NCBI RefSeq assembly: GCF_009707515.1
Contig: NZ_WLYI01000006.1
Location: forward strand, 118,054-182,053
Length of the DNA: 64,000 nucleotides
Direction of reading: 5' to 3'
Source of the DNA: Pseudomonas karstica
Lineage (GTDB): Bacteria > Pseudomonadota > Gammaproteobacteria > Pseudomonadales > Pseudomonadaceae
Part shown: positions 56,041 through 64,000 of the stretch, piece by piece
Position numbering within the stretch: the first letter of the stretch is position 1
How the letters are laid out: each line of letters starts with the position of its first letter
The notes under the pieces: generated by a model
The model's input: the letters and a program-made list of their open reading frames with translations, nothing else
What the model was told of the DNA's origin: nothing
Database searches by the model: none
Made by a program: the position numbers and the translations under genes

Positions 56041-56523
56041 TCACGGTGCCAGGAAGTCAAAAACCACATGCACCGTGCCGTAGTAGTCACCGGGCGGGTA
56101 ACCGCCCTCGGGCTTGATCGCGGCGATCTCGAGCTCGGCGCGGCGTCCGACCCCCGCTTGCTCGGCGTTGACCACTTCGGTGCTGTGCAGGGTCAGGGGC
56201 ACGCTGTTGAACTGCACGTGCAGGTCGATACGGTCGCGGCCGCTGTACAGGTACGGAATGTCCCCCAAGCGCGCGGCCACGCCGCCGTTGAGGTTTTTCA
56301 CATCAAAATTCTTGCGCAGCCGCGAGAGCTGCTCGGTCACCAGGTTCCAGGCCAGTTGCTGGTCCTGGCCCATCCAGTCGGGCTCTGAGGGCAGCACGTA
56401 AGCTTCATGGACCGGAATGGTCACCGAGATATCGAAGCTCTGGCGTTCCTGGAATGCCAAGGCCTGCGAAGCGCTCAGCAGCGAAGCCGCCAGCGCGCCG
56501 ATCAGTGTCAGTTGCTTGAACAT
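56041..56523 (-). CDS. CS1-type fimbrial subunit (minor or second structural)
   Basis: A 160-aa secreted pilin. Signal peptide MFKQLTLIGALAASLLSASQ with cleavage near ALA-FQ. It aligns with the major subunit at 61.3 kb: both begin MFK, have PxxPDW/DPNWG, a YNLV-like or WNLV block, VEVVNAEQAGVGRRAEL versus EVVNEADSTPGVGAEL, and a C-terminal FD-hydrophobic ending. I prefer the ATG at 56523 because the SD-like GGGTG fits it and it matches the major subunit start; ATG 56529 overlaps the chaperone stop. Confidence 0.8.
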   Translation of the reverse strand: MFKQLTLIGALAASLLSASQALAFQERQSFDISVTIPVHEAYVLPSEPDWMGQDQQLAWNLVTEQLSRLRKNFDVKNLNGGVAARLGDIPYLYSGRDRIDLHVQFNSVPLTLHSTEVVNAEQAGVGRRAELEIAAIKPEGGYPPGDYYGTVHVVFDFLAP

Positions 56524-56528
56524 GGTCA

Positions 56529-57287
56529 TCACCCGTTGCTGTCGAACGTCATCGGTTTTTTGTCGCGCCCTTCGATCATCTGGAAGCTGTATTGGCGATT
56601 CGGTTTTTTATCGAAGAACAGCCCGCGGCCCGGCAAGATGTGGTGCTTGGTGGTGGGCGCACACTCGGCTTTGTCGGCTTTGGAGCAGTCGCGGAATTCG
56701 TCCAGCACCACCACGCTGTTGCCGGCGTTGCGCAGTTGGTAGCGCTCGGTGGTTTCAGTGATCTGCGTGTCGAAGCGGGTGTCCTTGGGGCGTACGAAGA
56801 ACACCGTGCCGTAGCCGGCCAGTACGTTGACCCCGGCCGCCAGGCTGCTCTTATAGTCGGCGCGCTCCTGGTCGGTCACGGCAAAATCGTCTTCTTTTTC
56901 CGGTACCACGGGGATAAAGCGCACGCGGAAGTAACGCTCTTTATCGCGCTCGCCCATGTACAGCAACCGCGAGCCCTGGCGCCCGCCTGCCGGCACGATC
57001 AAGCGCGCCGGGCTGGCCATCAGGCCGTCGCGGCTGGTGGTGGCGCCCTTGCCGTCAGTCAGCGAGGCGATCGGCACTTCCCGGGAAGTGCCGTCTTCGT
57101 TGTAGAGAATTTCCAGCACGTTGATCTTAATAAAGGCGGTGCTGGTGCCACTGTTGAACACCCGTTTGAGGTAGGAGCTGCGGTCCCCCTCCAAGTAGTC
57201 GTACACCACGCCGACGTTGATGGCCGGCCCGGCCTGGGCCGCCATCGAATACAGGAACAACCCGACCGCTAACACTGCATGTTTCAT
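56529..57287 (-). CDS. CS1-type periplasmic pilus chaperone
   Basis: A 252-aa protein with a signal peptide (MKHAVLAVGLFLYSMAAQAG). The immunoglobulin-like chaperone fold of the alternate chaperone-usher pathway is suggested by YLKRVFNSGTSTAFIKINV, ASPARLIVPAGGRQGSRLLY (subunit-binding strand) and YFRVRFIPVVP. It stabilises subunits in the periplasm for delivery to the usher. It lies between the two tip genes, which is not the usual order of these operons. Confidence 0.82.
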   Translation of the reverse strand: MKHAVLAVGLFLYSMAAQAGPAINVGVVYDYLEGDRSSYLKRVFNSGTSTAFIKINVLEILYNEDGTSREVPIASLTDGKGATTSRDGLMASPARLIVPAGGRQGSRLLYMGERDKERYFRVRFIPVVPEKEDDFAVTDQERADYKSSLAAGVNVLAGYGTVFFVRPKDTRFDTQITETTERYQLRNAGNSVVVLDEFRDCSKADKAECAPTTKHHILPGRGLFFDKKPNRQYSFQMIEGRDKKPMTFDSNG

Positions 57288-57368
57288 GTTTACTACGCCT
57301 CATTGATGGACTGCGGTGGCCGGGGCAAAAGTGCCCAGGGCCAGTGCTGCGAATACGTGCGAAGGTGC

Positions 57369-58619
57369 CTAGACTTCCGAGTCCCACACCACCGTCGCCA
57401 CGCCCGAATAGGTGGCGCCCGGTTGCTTGAGCACCTCGCCCACGTCCTCTTTCTCAATTTGAAAGTGCAAGGTGCCGGGGCGGTTGTTCAGGTACTGGGT
57501 GGCCTGGAACAGTTCGGTGCCGCTGCCGTCCAGGCGCAGTGGCAGCTTGTTCACCGCCTGGCCGTATTGGTCGTTCAAGCCGTGAGGCAAGGACACGGCG
57601 ATCTGCACCGGCACTTCATCGCCTTGGCCATTGCGCAGGCCGCAGGTGTTGCCGTTGACCAGGCCGCATTCGAGGGTCATTTTGAAGCGCCCGCTGGCGG
57701 CGATACGAAATGTCTGGTCGCGGTACAGCCGTGACGGTCGACGGCCCTGGCTGAGCCAGGCTTGCCAGCCGCCCTCGGGCAGCAATTCGACACGGTTGCC
57801 ACCCGGTGGCAGCTCGATGTTGAGGATGTGCGTCACGTCCAGGGTGAAGTTGAACGTGGCGATGTTATCGGTGGGAATCATCGCGTCGCCAAAATCAAAA
57901 TCGCCGCCGGGGCCCATGGTGTAGCTGACGGAGCCTGTGTATTCACCGGCTTCCATGCCCAATGGGTTCGGGGTTTTAAGCTCGTAGGCGTACTCCATAT
58001 GGCTGTAGCGCATCCCCGGAAATTCAGTGCCTGGTTTTACAAAGCACGCCCCCGCACCTTCCGGTACCGTCCAAAAAAACAAGGCAAAGGCTTGACTCGC
58101 CGCAATGTAACCAATCCCCTGGCACGGGGGGGCACCGACGTACCAGTAATAGCTCCAGCCGTTAGCCGGCGTGGCCCAGCCACTGACGCCTGGCGGCCTG
58201 GGCACGTCCCAGCGCGTACCGATCGCGGCAATGCGCATCTGCAAGGTCTCGGTCGCCCCGGTGCCCGCATGGGTCACCTGAACATCGCGCCAGGACGAGG
58301 GCACCTTGAAATAGGCCGCTTTACGCGGGTCGTCATGGTTGGCCGGTATAGGCATAACCGAGGAGGCCGCGAAGCCTTCATAACGAATCCCAAAAATACC
58401 CAACGCCTTGCACCGCGCAATAGCATTGGCGTGCCAGGCACACATCCCGCTTTGCGGCGTGGTATTGGTGAATTTATTGCTCAACGGGTTCGAAGGATCG
58501 GGGCGAAACGTCGCGGTAATTTCCTCGACAAACGCTACCGCTGGCAGGCTGAAGGAAACGGCGCCAAGGACCAGCGCACACGGCAGCAGGGCTTTTTTCA
58601 ATGTTGCAAGTACAGTCAT
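57369..58619 (-). CDS. CS1-type fimbrial tip/minor subunit, first paralogue
   Basis: A 416-aa secreted protein, start at the ATG giving MTVLATLKKALLPCALVLG with a typical signal peptide. It is the closer copy to the usher and matches the downstream paralogue over its full length; both end YSGVATVxWDSEV. The middle of the protein is Trp/Tyr/Pro-rich with four or more cysteines (ACFV, LECGL, NTCGL), fitting a secreted adhesin with disulfides. The open frame upstream overlaps the usher stop but carries no signal peptide. Confidence 0.82.
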   Translation of the reverse strand: MTVLATLKKALLPCALVLGAVSFSLPAVAFVEEITATFRPDPSNPLSNKFTNTTPQSGMCAWHANAIARCKALGIFGIRYEGFAASSVMPIPANHDDPRKAAYFKVPSSWRDVQVTHAGTGATETLQMRIAAIGTRWDVPRPPGVSGWATPANGWSYYWYVGAPPCQGIGYIAASQAFALFFWTVPEGAGACFVKPGTEFPGMRYSHMEYAYELKTPNPLGMEAGEYTGSVSYTMGPGGDFDFGDAMIPTDNIATFNFTLDVTHILNIELPPGGNRVELLPEGGWQAWLSQGRRPSRLYRDQTFRIAASGRFKMTLECGLVNGNTCGLRNGQGDEVPVQIAVSLPHGLNDQYGQAVNKLPLRLDGSGTELFQATQYLNNRPGTLHFQIEKEDVGEVLKQPGATYSGVATVVWDSEV

Positions 58620-58650
58620 GGGAACTCCGGGTCCGTCATCCAAACCGCCG

Positions 58651-61170
58651 TCAACCGGCGGTTGCGGCCTTGTACGTGGCATCGGCGAGGGTGTCCGGCG
58701 TGCAGCGCAGGTCACTGATCATCAGCACGTCGTTTTCATTCGGCGCGTTGGAGGGGTCCAGGCGGAACTGGCAAAGCAGGCGGTTCTGGTAGCGCACCTC
58801 CAGGGTGGGCGCGCTGGCGCTCATTTCCATGGAGAAGAACCCGTCGACTTCGCTGACCCCACGGCTGGCGTGGTTGATCACGTGATGCCCCTTGAGCGGT
58901 GCGCCCTCGGCGTCGAGCAGACGGCCCAGTACGGTGACGGTCTTCATCACGGTAATTTTGCGGTAGTCCACTCCGCCTTTGTTCAGGTGGTAGCTGGAAC
59001 GCGCCGGCTGGATGTTGGCGGCCGGTGGGTGGTTACCATCGAAATCGAAGCTCACGCTGCTGCTCTTGTAGGCCGACACCGGCACGTAGTTGCGGCCAGG
59101 ACGCAACACGGCGCTGCCGCCGCTGAGGTCGTCGGCGCGCAGGGCGATTTGGTCCAGGTCGGTTTCCACATCGATGATCATGCCCGCGCCATTACCCTGG
59201 TACTGGCTGCTCAACAACACCTTGCCGGCACCGGCCACCAGGGTGCTGTTGAGGTTCAGGCCACCGGTGAGGTCGCCGTTGTAGGAACTGCGTTGTAGGA
59301 AACCGTCGCCGCTGACCGCGTCGGTGCTGAAGCTGACCATGCCGGAAACGCCGACGCCGTAGGTGTCGGTGATGGCCGTGCCGGAAACGCTTTGCAGCAG
59401 GTGGTCGGTGAGGTCCTGACGGTAGGTGACCGAGGCATTGTTGTCGCGCCCACCGTCACGGGCGGTTCGGCTGCCGAGGCTGCCGGAAATCTGCCGGCCA
59501 TCGCTGCCCAGCGCCAAGCTGAGGCTCACGTCCACACCGCGGTTGCGCTTGTCATTGGTGCCGCTGGTGCCGGGCCGGTCGAACAGCGAGAAGCGCCAGT
59601 TGGCGTCGCTGCCCAGCAAAACGCTACGCCGGCTCCAGCCCAGGTCCAGGCCCGCCCCTTCGACATTGCCTTCGCTGTGGGAAAGTCGCATGTTCAAGGA
59701 ATTTTGCGCGTCCACCCGATGGTTGACCGACAACGCCGTGTTGCTGGTTTGGCCGACAAAGGTATTGCGGCGCAGGCGCGTGCCGTCCGGCAGAGTCTCG
59801 TAGGTGTCGCGGGTGTCGAGCCAACTGCGGTTGTGGCTGAACACCAGGTTGGTGGCGCCAAAGGTGAAGAGCCCTTGCACGTCCATGCCGGTGCCGTGCT
59901 CTTTGGTCTGGTAGAGGTTGGCGTAGACGCTAGTGTTGTTGGCCACCGTCCAGTCCACCGAACCGCCGTATTGCAGTTGCTCGCGCACCTCACGGGCCGA
60001 CAGCCCGACGATCACACGCGGGTGCAACAAGTAGTTGAGCGAAGCACCGGCGGTGATCGCCCCCGACGCCTGTTCGTCCCAGTTGCTGAGCAACTTGGTT
60101 TCACGCCCGGCAAAGACGTTGTAGCGCCAGCGGTCATCGGCGTTACGCCAATTGGTCGGTTTGTAGACCAGCTCCTGGGTGGTGCTGACAGTCATCCCGT
60201 CTTCGATCAGGCGCACTTCCACTTCATAAATACCGCCGGGCAACGGGCGGGTATCGAGGGTCTGCAAGCCGGCGGCCACGGCCTGGGTATTGATCAGCAA
60301 GCCATTGCGGTAGATTTCGACCGCAGCCTGGCGGTTGGCGGTGACGTAGATGGGGTAGACGCTGGGCTTGGCACTGCTGATGGCCAGGCTGTCGGAGCTG
60401 CCGTACATCATGCCCAACGCCGTATCGGGGCTGGCGCCGAAGCTGCGCAGTTGGCGGGTCAAGCCATCGGAGTTGGGGGTGAAATGGCCCAGGCGCAAGA
60501 ACTGGCCTTCCAGTTCTCGCTGGGTATAAAGCTCGTGGATCGCGTGGCGCAACTGTTCTTCATCACCGCTTTGGCGCGCCAGTTGCAGGTTGAACACCTG
60601 GCTCCAGTTACCGATGCTGGAGCTGGCTTGCAAGCCGTAGCGTCCGCCGAGGTCCTGGTCCTGGCCGCCGTTGAGGTTGAGCTGGTTGTTGATGATCAGG
60701 CCCAGGCTGCCGTCTTCGGGTTGCTCGTAGAAGCGTGGGGCTTCATTGGTGCGCTCCACGTTCTGGGTGATGATCGAGAGTTGGGAGTTTTCCAGGTTGT
60801 AGAACGCCGACACCAGTTGTTGCGGGCACGACTGGGTACAGGCACCCAGGGCCACGCCGCTTTCCAGGATCGATTGCCAGGTGTCGCGGGTCGCGGCCGA
60901 CACTTTGCTGTCGCCGGTGTCGGTAAATTCGAGGAGCGTCACACGGTCGTCACGCGATAAAACTATCAGGGCTTCGCCTAACGATTGCTCATCGAGGTCC
61001 ACACGCACCGCCAGCGGCACGTCGAAAAAGTGATCGGTAAACCCGGCCGGCAGGCCCTGGGCTTGTGCAATCAGGCTACCCGGCGTCGGCGCACTGAATG
61101 CCGGTGTCGCCAGGGCACTTGCACCGAGTAAAAGGGCAAGCGTCGCCGCGATGGGAGTCATCGGGAACAT
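58651..61170 (-). CDS. Outer membrane usher, alternate chaperone-usher (CooC/TcfC) family
   Basis: An 839-aa outer membrane pore that assembles and exports the fimbria. The N-terminal signal peptide is MFPMTPIAATLALLLGASAL. A long beta-barrel region follows (many alternating short strands, e.g. YNVFAGRETKLLSNWD). The C-terminal periplasmic domain carries a conserved cysteine pair (LCQFRLDPS, LRCTPD). Length is normal for the CooC/TcfC group. It is separated from the major subunit gene by two strong hairpins, so it is likely made in much lower amount. Confidence 0.9.
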   Translation of the reverse strand: MFPMTPIAATLALLLGASALATPAFSAPTPGSLIAQAQGLPAGFTDHFFDVPLAVRVDLDEQSLGEALIVLSRDDRVTLLEFTDTGDSKVSAATRDTWQSILESGVALGACTQSCPQQLVSAFYNLENSQLSIITQNVERTNEAPRFYEQPEDGSLGLIINNQLNLNGGQDQDLGGRYGLQASSSIGNWSQVFNLQLARQSGDEEQLRHAIHELYTQRELEGQFLRLGHFTPNSDGLTRQLRSFGASPDTALGMMYGSSDSLAISSAKPSVYPIYVTANRQAAVEIYRNGLLINTQAVAAGLQTLDTRPLPGGIYEVEVRLIEDGMTVSTTQELVYKPTNWRNADDRWRYNVFAGRETKLLSNWDEQASGAITAGASLNYLLHPRVIVGLSAREVREQLQYGGSVDWTVANNTSVYANLYQTKEHGTGMDVQGLFTFGATNLVFSHNRSWLDTRDTYETLPDGTRLRRNTFVGQTSNTALSVNHRVDAQNSLNMRLSHSEGNVEGAGLDLGWSRRSVLLGSDANWRFSLFDRPGTSGTNDKRNRGVDVSLSLALGSDGRQISGSLGSRTARDGGRDNNASVTYRQDLTDHLLQSVSGTAITDTYGVGVSGMVSFSTDAVSGDGFLQRSSYNGDLTGGLNLNSTLVAGAGKVLLSSQYQGNGAGMIIDVETDLDQIALRADDLSGGSAVLRPGRNYVPVSAYKSSSVSFDFDGNHPPAANIQPARSSYHLNKGGVDYRKITVMKTVTVLGRLLDAEGAPLKGHHVINHASRGVSEVDGFFSMEMSASAPTLEVRYQNRLLCQFRLDPSNAPNENDVLMISDLRCTPDTLADATYKAATAG

Positions 61171-61209
61171 GAGCGGATACTCTGACCAGGATACAGGGGA
61201 TCAAAACCA

Positions 61210-61239
61210 GGTCGGCGGAGTGGGGAGCCCCAGCCGACC
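61210..61239 (-). other. Hairpin between major subunit and usher genes (distal)
   Basis: Outer stem GGTCGGC / GCCGACC with an inner stem TGGGG / CCCCA. There is no U-run, so it looks like a processing or stability element rather than a terminator. Confidence 0.7.
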
Positions 61240-61246
61240 TGTAAGT

Positions 61247-61280
61247 GAATGCCCGAAAGCGCGAGGCTCAGCGGGCATTC
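61247..61280 (-). other. Hairpin between major subunit and usher genes (proximal)
   Basis: A 9-bp perfect stem GAATGCCCG / CGGGCATTC just 8 bp after the major subunit stop. It would protect the upstream pilin mRNA from 3' decay and lower expression of the usher. Confidence 0.7.
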
Positions 61281-61287
61281 GTTGCCA

Positions 61288-61788
61288 TTACAGGCTTACA
61301 GCTGGCAGCACCGCATCGAACATCAGCGAAATGGCGGTGGTGTAGGCACCGCGCTGGGTGGCCGTAGGCTTGGCTGCGACGATGCGCAGTTCGGCGCCCA
61401 CGCCTGGGGTGGAGTCGGCTTCGTTGACCACTTCCAGCGGGGTACCGGTCAGGGTGACGCCGTTCAGGGAGGTGGTCAGTGGGATGTTTTGCGCCACATC
61501 ACCGTTGAACAATACAGCCGGACCACCGTCGATGTAGGCGTGGATCGAACCATTAGTGTTGCGCAAGTCGTAGATCGCGCTCAACGGTGACAGCACGCCG
61601 TTCACCAGGTTGTAGCTCATGGTTTCGTCACGACCCCAGTTCGGATCACGTGGCTGGGCGTGGAATACCGTGGTTGGAATGTTCGCCTTGATATTGACGG
61701 TATGGCTGGCTTCGCCGGCAGCAAATGCCATCGAGGAACTCAGTGCCATAACAGCCAATGGAGCAGCAATTGCAAACTTCTTGAACAT
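61288..61788 (-). CDS. CS1-type fimbrial major subunit
   Basis: A 166-aa secreted pilin. Signal peptide MFKKFAIAAPLAVMALSSSM with cleavage near AFA-AG. The mature part matches the CS1/CFA-I major subunit family (SHTVNIKANIPTTVFHAQP, SLNGVTLTGTPLEVVNEA). I start at the ATG preceded by AGGT rather than the TTG two codons earlier. It is the first gene of the six-gene fimbrial operon, downstream of a long AT-rich promoter region. Confidence 0.88.
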   Translation of the reverse strand: MFKKFAIAAPLAVMALSSSMAFAAGEASHTVNIKANIPTTVFHAQPRDPNWGRDETMSYNLVNGVLSPLSAIYDLRNTNGSIHAYIDGGPAVLFNGDVAQNIPLTTSLNGVTLTGTPLEVVNEADSTPGVGAELRIVAAKPTATQRGAYTTAISLMFDAVLPAVSL

Positions 61789-61794
61789 GGTCAA

Positions 61795-62310
61795 TACCTA
61801 TAGGTTTTTAACATTGAGTGGCTCGTCGGTAAGTTGAATTAAAAGCACAAGGCCTTAGCTGACTTACAACGAAATACGTTGCCGACTAGTTGAACTACTG
61901 CAACGCCGGACAATGATCAACCAAATGAAAAAATAGGTATGCAGGCTTATTCCGCATGGCCGGAAAGCCAATGGAACAGGACTCGAAAGAAAAAGATGGC
62001 ATTTTGCCAAAACTAACAAAGCATCCGTAAGAATTGGACTACATATATCAAACCTGCTTTAAGCCAGAAAAGTAACTGTAAGAACAAGACCACAAAAACC
62101 ATTAAGCCAGAATGAAAGTAATTTAGTTAAAGTGGAGCTTTAACTCTAATTAGAGTTATAAGCCTATTATTATTCGGCCGTCCAGCGTTATTTGCCCAGA
62201 CGTTATTGCTGATCCGCCGCAGCGCTGGAACCGACCGTTGGTCGTGCCGCTCTATCCGAGATATAAGATATATCTTAAGTTATGTCTAAATCTCTCCAAG
62301 AGGAACGGCC
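61795..62310. other. AT-rich promoter region between fimbrial operon and padR-type gene
   Basis: About 515 bp with clearly lower G+C than its flanks (for example AAAGTAATTTAGTTAAAGTG). No gene is seen. It must hold the divergent promoters. AT-rich stretches upstream of fimbrial operons are often silenced by H-NS-like MvaT in pseudomonads; this is inference. Confidence 0.6.
62264..62277. promoter_or_regulatory. Palindromic operator upstream of the YqjI-like gene
   Basis: TAAGATATATCTTA is a perfect 14-bp palindrome, 34-47 bp before the ATG. PadR/YqjI repressors bind AT-rich palindromes at this distance and repress themselves and the adjacent reductase gene. Confidence 0.7.
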
Positions 62311-62883
62311 ATGCGCGATCATCCCCACCACCGCGACCCCGGTAATGACCATGATGGCTTCGAGAAACGTCCAGGCCGCGAACGCGGCGGCCGTGGCCCA
62401 CGTGTTTTCGCACCGGGCGATCTGAAACTGCTGTTGCCGTCGCTGATCGCTGAACAGCCGTGCCACGGCTACGACTTGATCCGCCGCATCGAAAGCCTGT
62501 TCGAAGGCGCCTACGCCCCCAGCCCCGGCGTGATCTACCCGACGCTGACCTTCCTGGAAGAAAGCGAATTGATCAGCGGCGACGCCGCAGGCGGCAAAAA
62601 ACGCTACACAATCACCGACGCCGGACGTTTCTTTCTAAACGAGCAGACGGTGGCCCTCGACGGCTTGCGCATGCGCATCGAAGTAGGCAAGCGTTCGCTG
62701 CGCGGGCATGACCGCCCGCCGCAAATCCACGAGGCCGTGCATAACCTGCGCCATGCGATGCACATGCATCACGGGCGCTGGACACCGGAAGAAATCACCC
62801 GCGTGGCGAACCTGCTCAACGCCACCGCCCAGGCCATTGTCGACGGCTCGGCCGTCCCACCTGAACAGGGGAAAGCTCAATGA
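62311..62883 (+). CDS. PadR-family regulator, YqjI-like, His-rich N-terminus
   Basis: A 190-aa regulator. The N-terminal 30 residues are rich in His, Asp, Gly and Arg (MRDHPHHRDPGNDHDGFE), like the nickel-binding tail of E. coli YqjI. A PadR winged helix follows (LIAEQPCHGYDLIRRIES, SPGVIYPTLTFLEESELI). A second His cluster (HAMHMHHGRW) lies near residue 150. E. coli YqjI represses yqjH and loses DNA binding with Ni or Fe. Its ATG-TGA overlap with the next gene gives the same pair here. Confidence 0.88.
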   Translation: MRDHPHHRDPGNDHDGFEKRPGRERGGRGPRVFAPGDLKLLLPSLIAEQPCHGYDLIRRIESLFEGAYAPSPGVIYPTLTFLEESELISGDAAGGKKRYTITDAGRFFLNEQTVALDGLRMRIEVGKRSLRGHDRPPQIHEAVHNLRHAMHMHHGRWTPEEITRVANLLNATAQAIVDGSAVPPEQGKAQ

Positions 62884-63647
62884 ACACGCAAGTCATCCAT
62901 CGCGTTACCCACGAAATCAAGCGCCGGCGCCTGCAGGTGTTGCGTATTGCCGACATTACCCCGCGCATGCGCCGCATCACCCTCGGCGGTACTGAGTTGG
63001 CCGGGTTTGTCAGCCTGGGCAGCGATGACCACATCAAGCTGTTGTTCCCACAGAACGCCGCCGAACAAGCGGCATTGGAAAGCCCCACCTTCAGCATCAA
63101 GGGCGACGGCCCGCAGCCGGCCATGCGCGACTACACGCCACGCCGCTATGACCCGCAAATCGGTGAACTGGATATCGACTTCGTGCTGCACGGCGACGGC
63201 CCCGCCGCCACCTGGGCCGCACAAGCCAAGGTCGGCCAGCACCTGTATATCGGCGGGCCGCGCGGTTCGATGATCGTGCCGGACATCTTCGACAGCTATC
63301 TACTGATAGGCGATGAAACCGCCCTGCCTGCCATTGGCCGGCGCCTGGAAGAGTTGCCGGCGGGGCGTAAGGTGCTGGCGGTGATTGAAATCGCCGATGA
63401 GGCGGAACAGCAGGCGCTGGACAGCGCGGCCGACGTCGAAGTGATCTGGGTGCTGCGTGGCCAGGATAATCTGCTCGACACCGTGCGCAACCTGACCCTG
63501 CCCGGCGGCACGCTGTACAGCTTTGTCGCCACCGAAACCAAGCTATCGCGCCAACTGCGCCGGGTGCTGCTGGATGCGCACCAGGTCGATGAGACGTACC
63601 TCAAGACCGTGGGTTACTGGCGCGCGGAAGGCAGCGACGAGGAATAA
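62880..63647 (+). CDS. Siderophore-interacting FAD protein, YqjH-like ferric reductase
   Basis: A 255-aa NADPH-dependent flavin reductase family protein. The FAD motif is RDYTPRRYD and an NADPH-binding region follows (YLLIGDETALPAIGRRLEEL). It is expected to reduce ferric siderophores in the cytoplasm and release iron. It starts by ATGA overlap with the YqjI-like regulator, so it is autoregulated through the upstream palindrome. The 110-bp repeats begin 20 bp after the stop. Confidence 0.93.
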   Translation: MNTQVIHRVTHEIKRRRLQVLRIADITPRMRRITLGGTELAGFVSLGSDDHIKLLFPQNAAEQAALESPTFSIKGDGPQPAMRDYTPRRYDPQIGELDIDFVLHGDGPAATWAAQAKVGQHLYIGGPRGSMIVPDIFDSYLLIGDETALPAIGRRLEELPAGRKVLAVIEIADEAEQQALDSAADVEVIWVLRGQDNLLDTVRNLTLPGGTLYSFVATETKLSRQLRRVLLDAHQVDETYLKTVGYWRAEGSDEE

Positions 63648-63668
63648 CGCGGTATATCGCTTGGTTTA

Positions 63669-64000
63669 TGTAGCCGCTGCCGAGGCACGAGGCTGCGATA
63701 AGGGCCGCAGGACCTTCAGCAATCTCAAGGCCCCAAGCGTCTGCTGCGCAGCCGATCGCAGGCTGCGCCAGCGGCTACAGGTGATCGGTGATCGACGGTT
63801 CTTTTTGTAGCCGCTGCCGAGGTACGAGGCTGCGATAAGGGCCGCAGGACCTTCAGCAATCTCAAGGCCCAAACGACTGCTGCGCAGCCGATCGCAGGCT
63901 GCGCCAGCGGCTACAGGGGATCGGTGATCGACGGTTCTTTTTGTAGCCGCTGCCGAGGCACGAGGCTGCGATAAGGGCCGAAGGACCTTCAGCAATCTCA
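63669..64000. repeat. Three tandem copies of the ~110-bp structured repeat (last one cut by window end)
   Basis: Copies start at 63669, 63806 and 63942 (period 136-137 bp), each from TGTAGCCGCTGCCGAGG to CAGCGGCTACA. The spacer GTGATCGGTGATCGACGGTT plus CTTTTT is almost identical between copies. The family is the one at 32.2-32.4 kb. The terminal inverted repeats and internal complementarity (GGCTGCGAT versus ATCGCAGGC) allow a long hairpin. The array continues beyond the window. Confidence 0.93.

Noticed and set aside
59392..60960. A 522-codon frame opposite the usher gene
   Set aside because: Antisense shadow; the usher is clearly the real gene by signal peptide, length and operon position.
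63666..63995. A 109-codon frame across the terminal repeats, and similar ones at 32 kb
   Set aside because: The peptide simply repeats with the DNA repeat (LKVLRPLSQP units) and is not a gene; the DNA unit is the feature.
63669..64000. CRISPR array
   Set aside because: Units are about 110 bp, spacers are nearly identical to each other, and no cas gene is present.

Overview
The window is chromosomal DNA from a fluorescent Pseudomonas, most likely the P. fluorescens group. The evidence is gene order shared with P. aeruginosa (argG-motY-pyrC-rnt-peroxiredoxin-bfd-bfrB-grxD-argF-ABC ATPase; glpF-glpK-glpR-glpD), high G+C, GAGCGAGC/GCTCGCTC-type REP sequences, and Pseudomonas-type regulators (AauSR, GlpR, MetR). 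No rRNA, tRNA, CRISPR array, integrase or insertion sequence was recognised.

Layout. 1-6.5 kb: 3' end of metG, then a compact rnf-like operon (A, B, D, G, E, no C) running into nth and a small PA3496-family gene. 6.5-19.4 kb: an orphan BvgA-type response regulator beside an AT-rich non-coding stretch, then a housekeeping block (argG, motY, pyrC, rnt, peroxiredoxin, bfd, bfrB, grxD, molybdopterin oxidoreductase, argF, ABC ATPase, ybaK). 19.7-24.8 kb: the glycerol regulon glpF-K-R-D. 25-31.8 kb: acidic amino acid uptake aatJQMP with its two-component system aauSR, lying between glpD and glpM. 32-36.4 kb: repeats, a DsbA-family protein, an alpha/beta hydrolase divergent from metR, GNAT and Nudix enzymes. 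36.5-54.6 kb: an accessory zone with two giant toxin/effector-like proteins (1391 and 1717 aa; the second carries LRRs and a NEL-type E3 ligase motif). Between them lie a zinc-independent L31, an FMN glutamate synthase-like protein, a decayed opgC, a ProY-like permease and a bifunctional penicillin-binding protein. 54.7-61.8 kb: a six-gene CS1/alternate chaperone-usher fimbrial operon with two tip-adhesin paralogues. 62.3-63.6 kb: a YqjI/YqjH-like metal-responsive pair, then tandem 110-bp repeats to the window edge.

Themes. (1) Redox and iron: a non-canonical Rnf complex, bfd/bfrB with an apparently degenerate ferroxidase site, grxD and a siderophore-interacting protein. (2) Nitrogen and carbon uptake: aat under a readable sigma-54 promoter with two AauR-like sites; glp with GlpR-like operators. 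(3) Host or competitor interaction: the two large toxin-like proteins and the fimbriae. (4) Local gene decay: a LysE-like C-terminal stub, an antibiotic-monooxygenase stub and an opgC with one internal stop codon.

The strongest candidate for something not well described is the Rnf-like operon. It lacks RnfC, three of the four membrane [2Fe-2S] cysteines and the RnfB membrane anchor, yet keeps three ferredoxin clusters and both covalent-FMN motifs. All functional statements rest on reading motifs and remembered families; no search was run.
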